Assembly: GCA_030156305.1 (NCBI GenBank)
Contig: JASGMZ010000173.1
Location: 1-6,410, forward strand
DNA: 6,410 nucleotides
Direction: 5' to 3'
Source of the DNA: Bacteroidales bacterium
GTDB taxonomy: Bacteria > Bacteroidota > Bacteroidia > Bacteroidales > UBA12077
Below are positions 6,304 through 6,410 of this stretch, piece after piece. Below the pieces are notes generated by a model that worked only from the letters and a program-made list of their open reading frames with translations, searched no databases and was not told where the DNA came from. Within the stretch, counting starts at the first letter, position 1. The number at the start of each line of letters is the position of its first letter. The translations under genes were made by a program, and so were the position numbers.

Positions 6304-6410
6304 AGAATTTTATACCAAGTTGCGTTCAATCATGCAATATTAAATATATTTATTTTAATTTTGATATTCTTGAACAATCTGTATTTCAGTATAATGCCGA
6401 TTGATGTTCA

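Noticed and set aside
6255..6329. In-frame upstream ATG extending the HAD protein by 25 residues
   Set aside because: The extra segment has no family resemblance and lies mostly across and upstream of the promoter-like motif; the HAD fold starts exactly at the ATG at 6254.
5934..6404. Long plus-strand open frame opposite the HAD gene
   Set aside because: It is antisense to a gene with all HAD catalytic motifs, and its translation shows no family pattern. The smaller plus-strand frames opposite the cyclase gene are rejected for the same reason.
6394..6410. ATG at 6394 as the possible start of a further plus-strand gene
   Set aside because: Only five codons are visible before the window ends, and the upstream TTTG/TATTTCAG match is poor (two mismatches in the -7 box), so nothing can be supported.
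1..6410. CRISPR arrays, tRNA/rRNA genes, insertion sequences, phage or defence genes
   Set aside because: I saw no spaced repeats, cloverleaf-forming sequence, transposase or integrase motifs, or terminal inverted repeats; all long open frames are accounted for by ordinary metabolic or envelope families.

Overview
This is an AT-rich, gene-dense chromosomal window from a member of the Bacteroidota. A class Bacteroidia / Marinilabiliales-like relative is my inference. The evidence is the set of gene families (DUF5916 outer-membrane protein, BT0820-type HAD protein, lipoprotein glutaminyl cyclase), signal peptides ending in Ala-Gln, the lack of strong Shine-Dalgarno sequences, and several candidate promoters close to the Bacteroidota TTTG / TAnnTTTG consensus.

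Layout, left to right. (1) Positions 1-234, minus strand: the N-terminal part of a Nim/PNPOx-like flavin-binding protein, cut by the window edge. (2) 405-980, plus strand: a flavin reductase-like FMN-binding protein, divergent from the first gene, with a terminator at 1010-1035. (3) 1203-3800, plus strand: a large secreted CBM9-like + DUF5916 protein, probably an outer-membrane beta-barrel, transcribed alone and closed by a strong terminator at 3831-3870. (4) 3929-4663, plus strand: a small exported metallo-beta-lactamase-fold hydrolase. (5) 4716-5813, minus strand: a lipoprotein glutaminyl-peptide cyclotransferase of the plant-type (beta-propeller) class with an extra N-terminal domain. It lies 12 bases downstream of (6) 5826-6254, minus strand, a cap-less HAD-family hydrolase. 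The two probably form an operon that converges on the metallo-hydrolase gene. No gap between genes exceeds 300 bases; the last 156 bases (6255-6410) contain only a candidate promoter for the HAD gene.

The genes do not form a recognisable pathway, defence system or mobile element. The most coherent biological link is export chemistry. Both exported non-lipoprotein products here (DUF5916 protein and metallo-hydrolase) are predicted to start with Gln after signal-peptide cleavage, and the neighbouring lipoprotein is the enzyme class that cyclises N-terminal Gln to pyroglutamate. This fits the known Bacteroidota 'Q-rule' and is a local illustration of it, not a new system. I found no RNA genes, CRISPR array, insertion sequence or phage feature.
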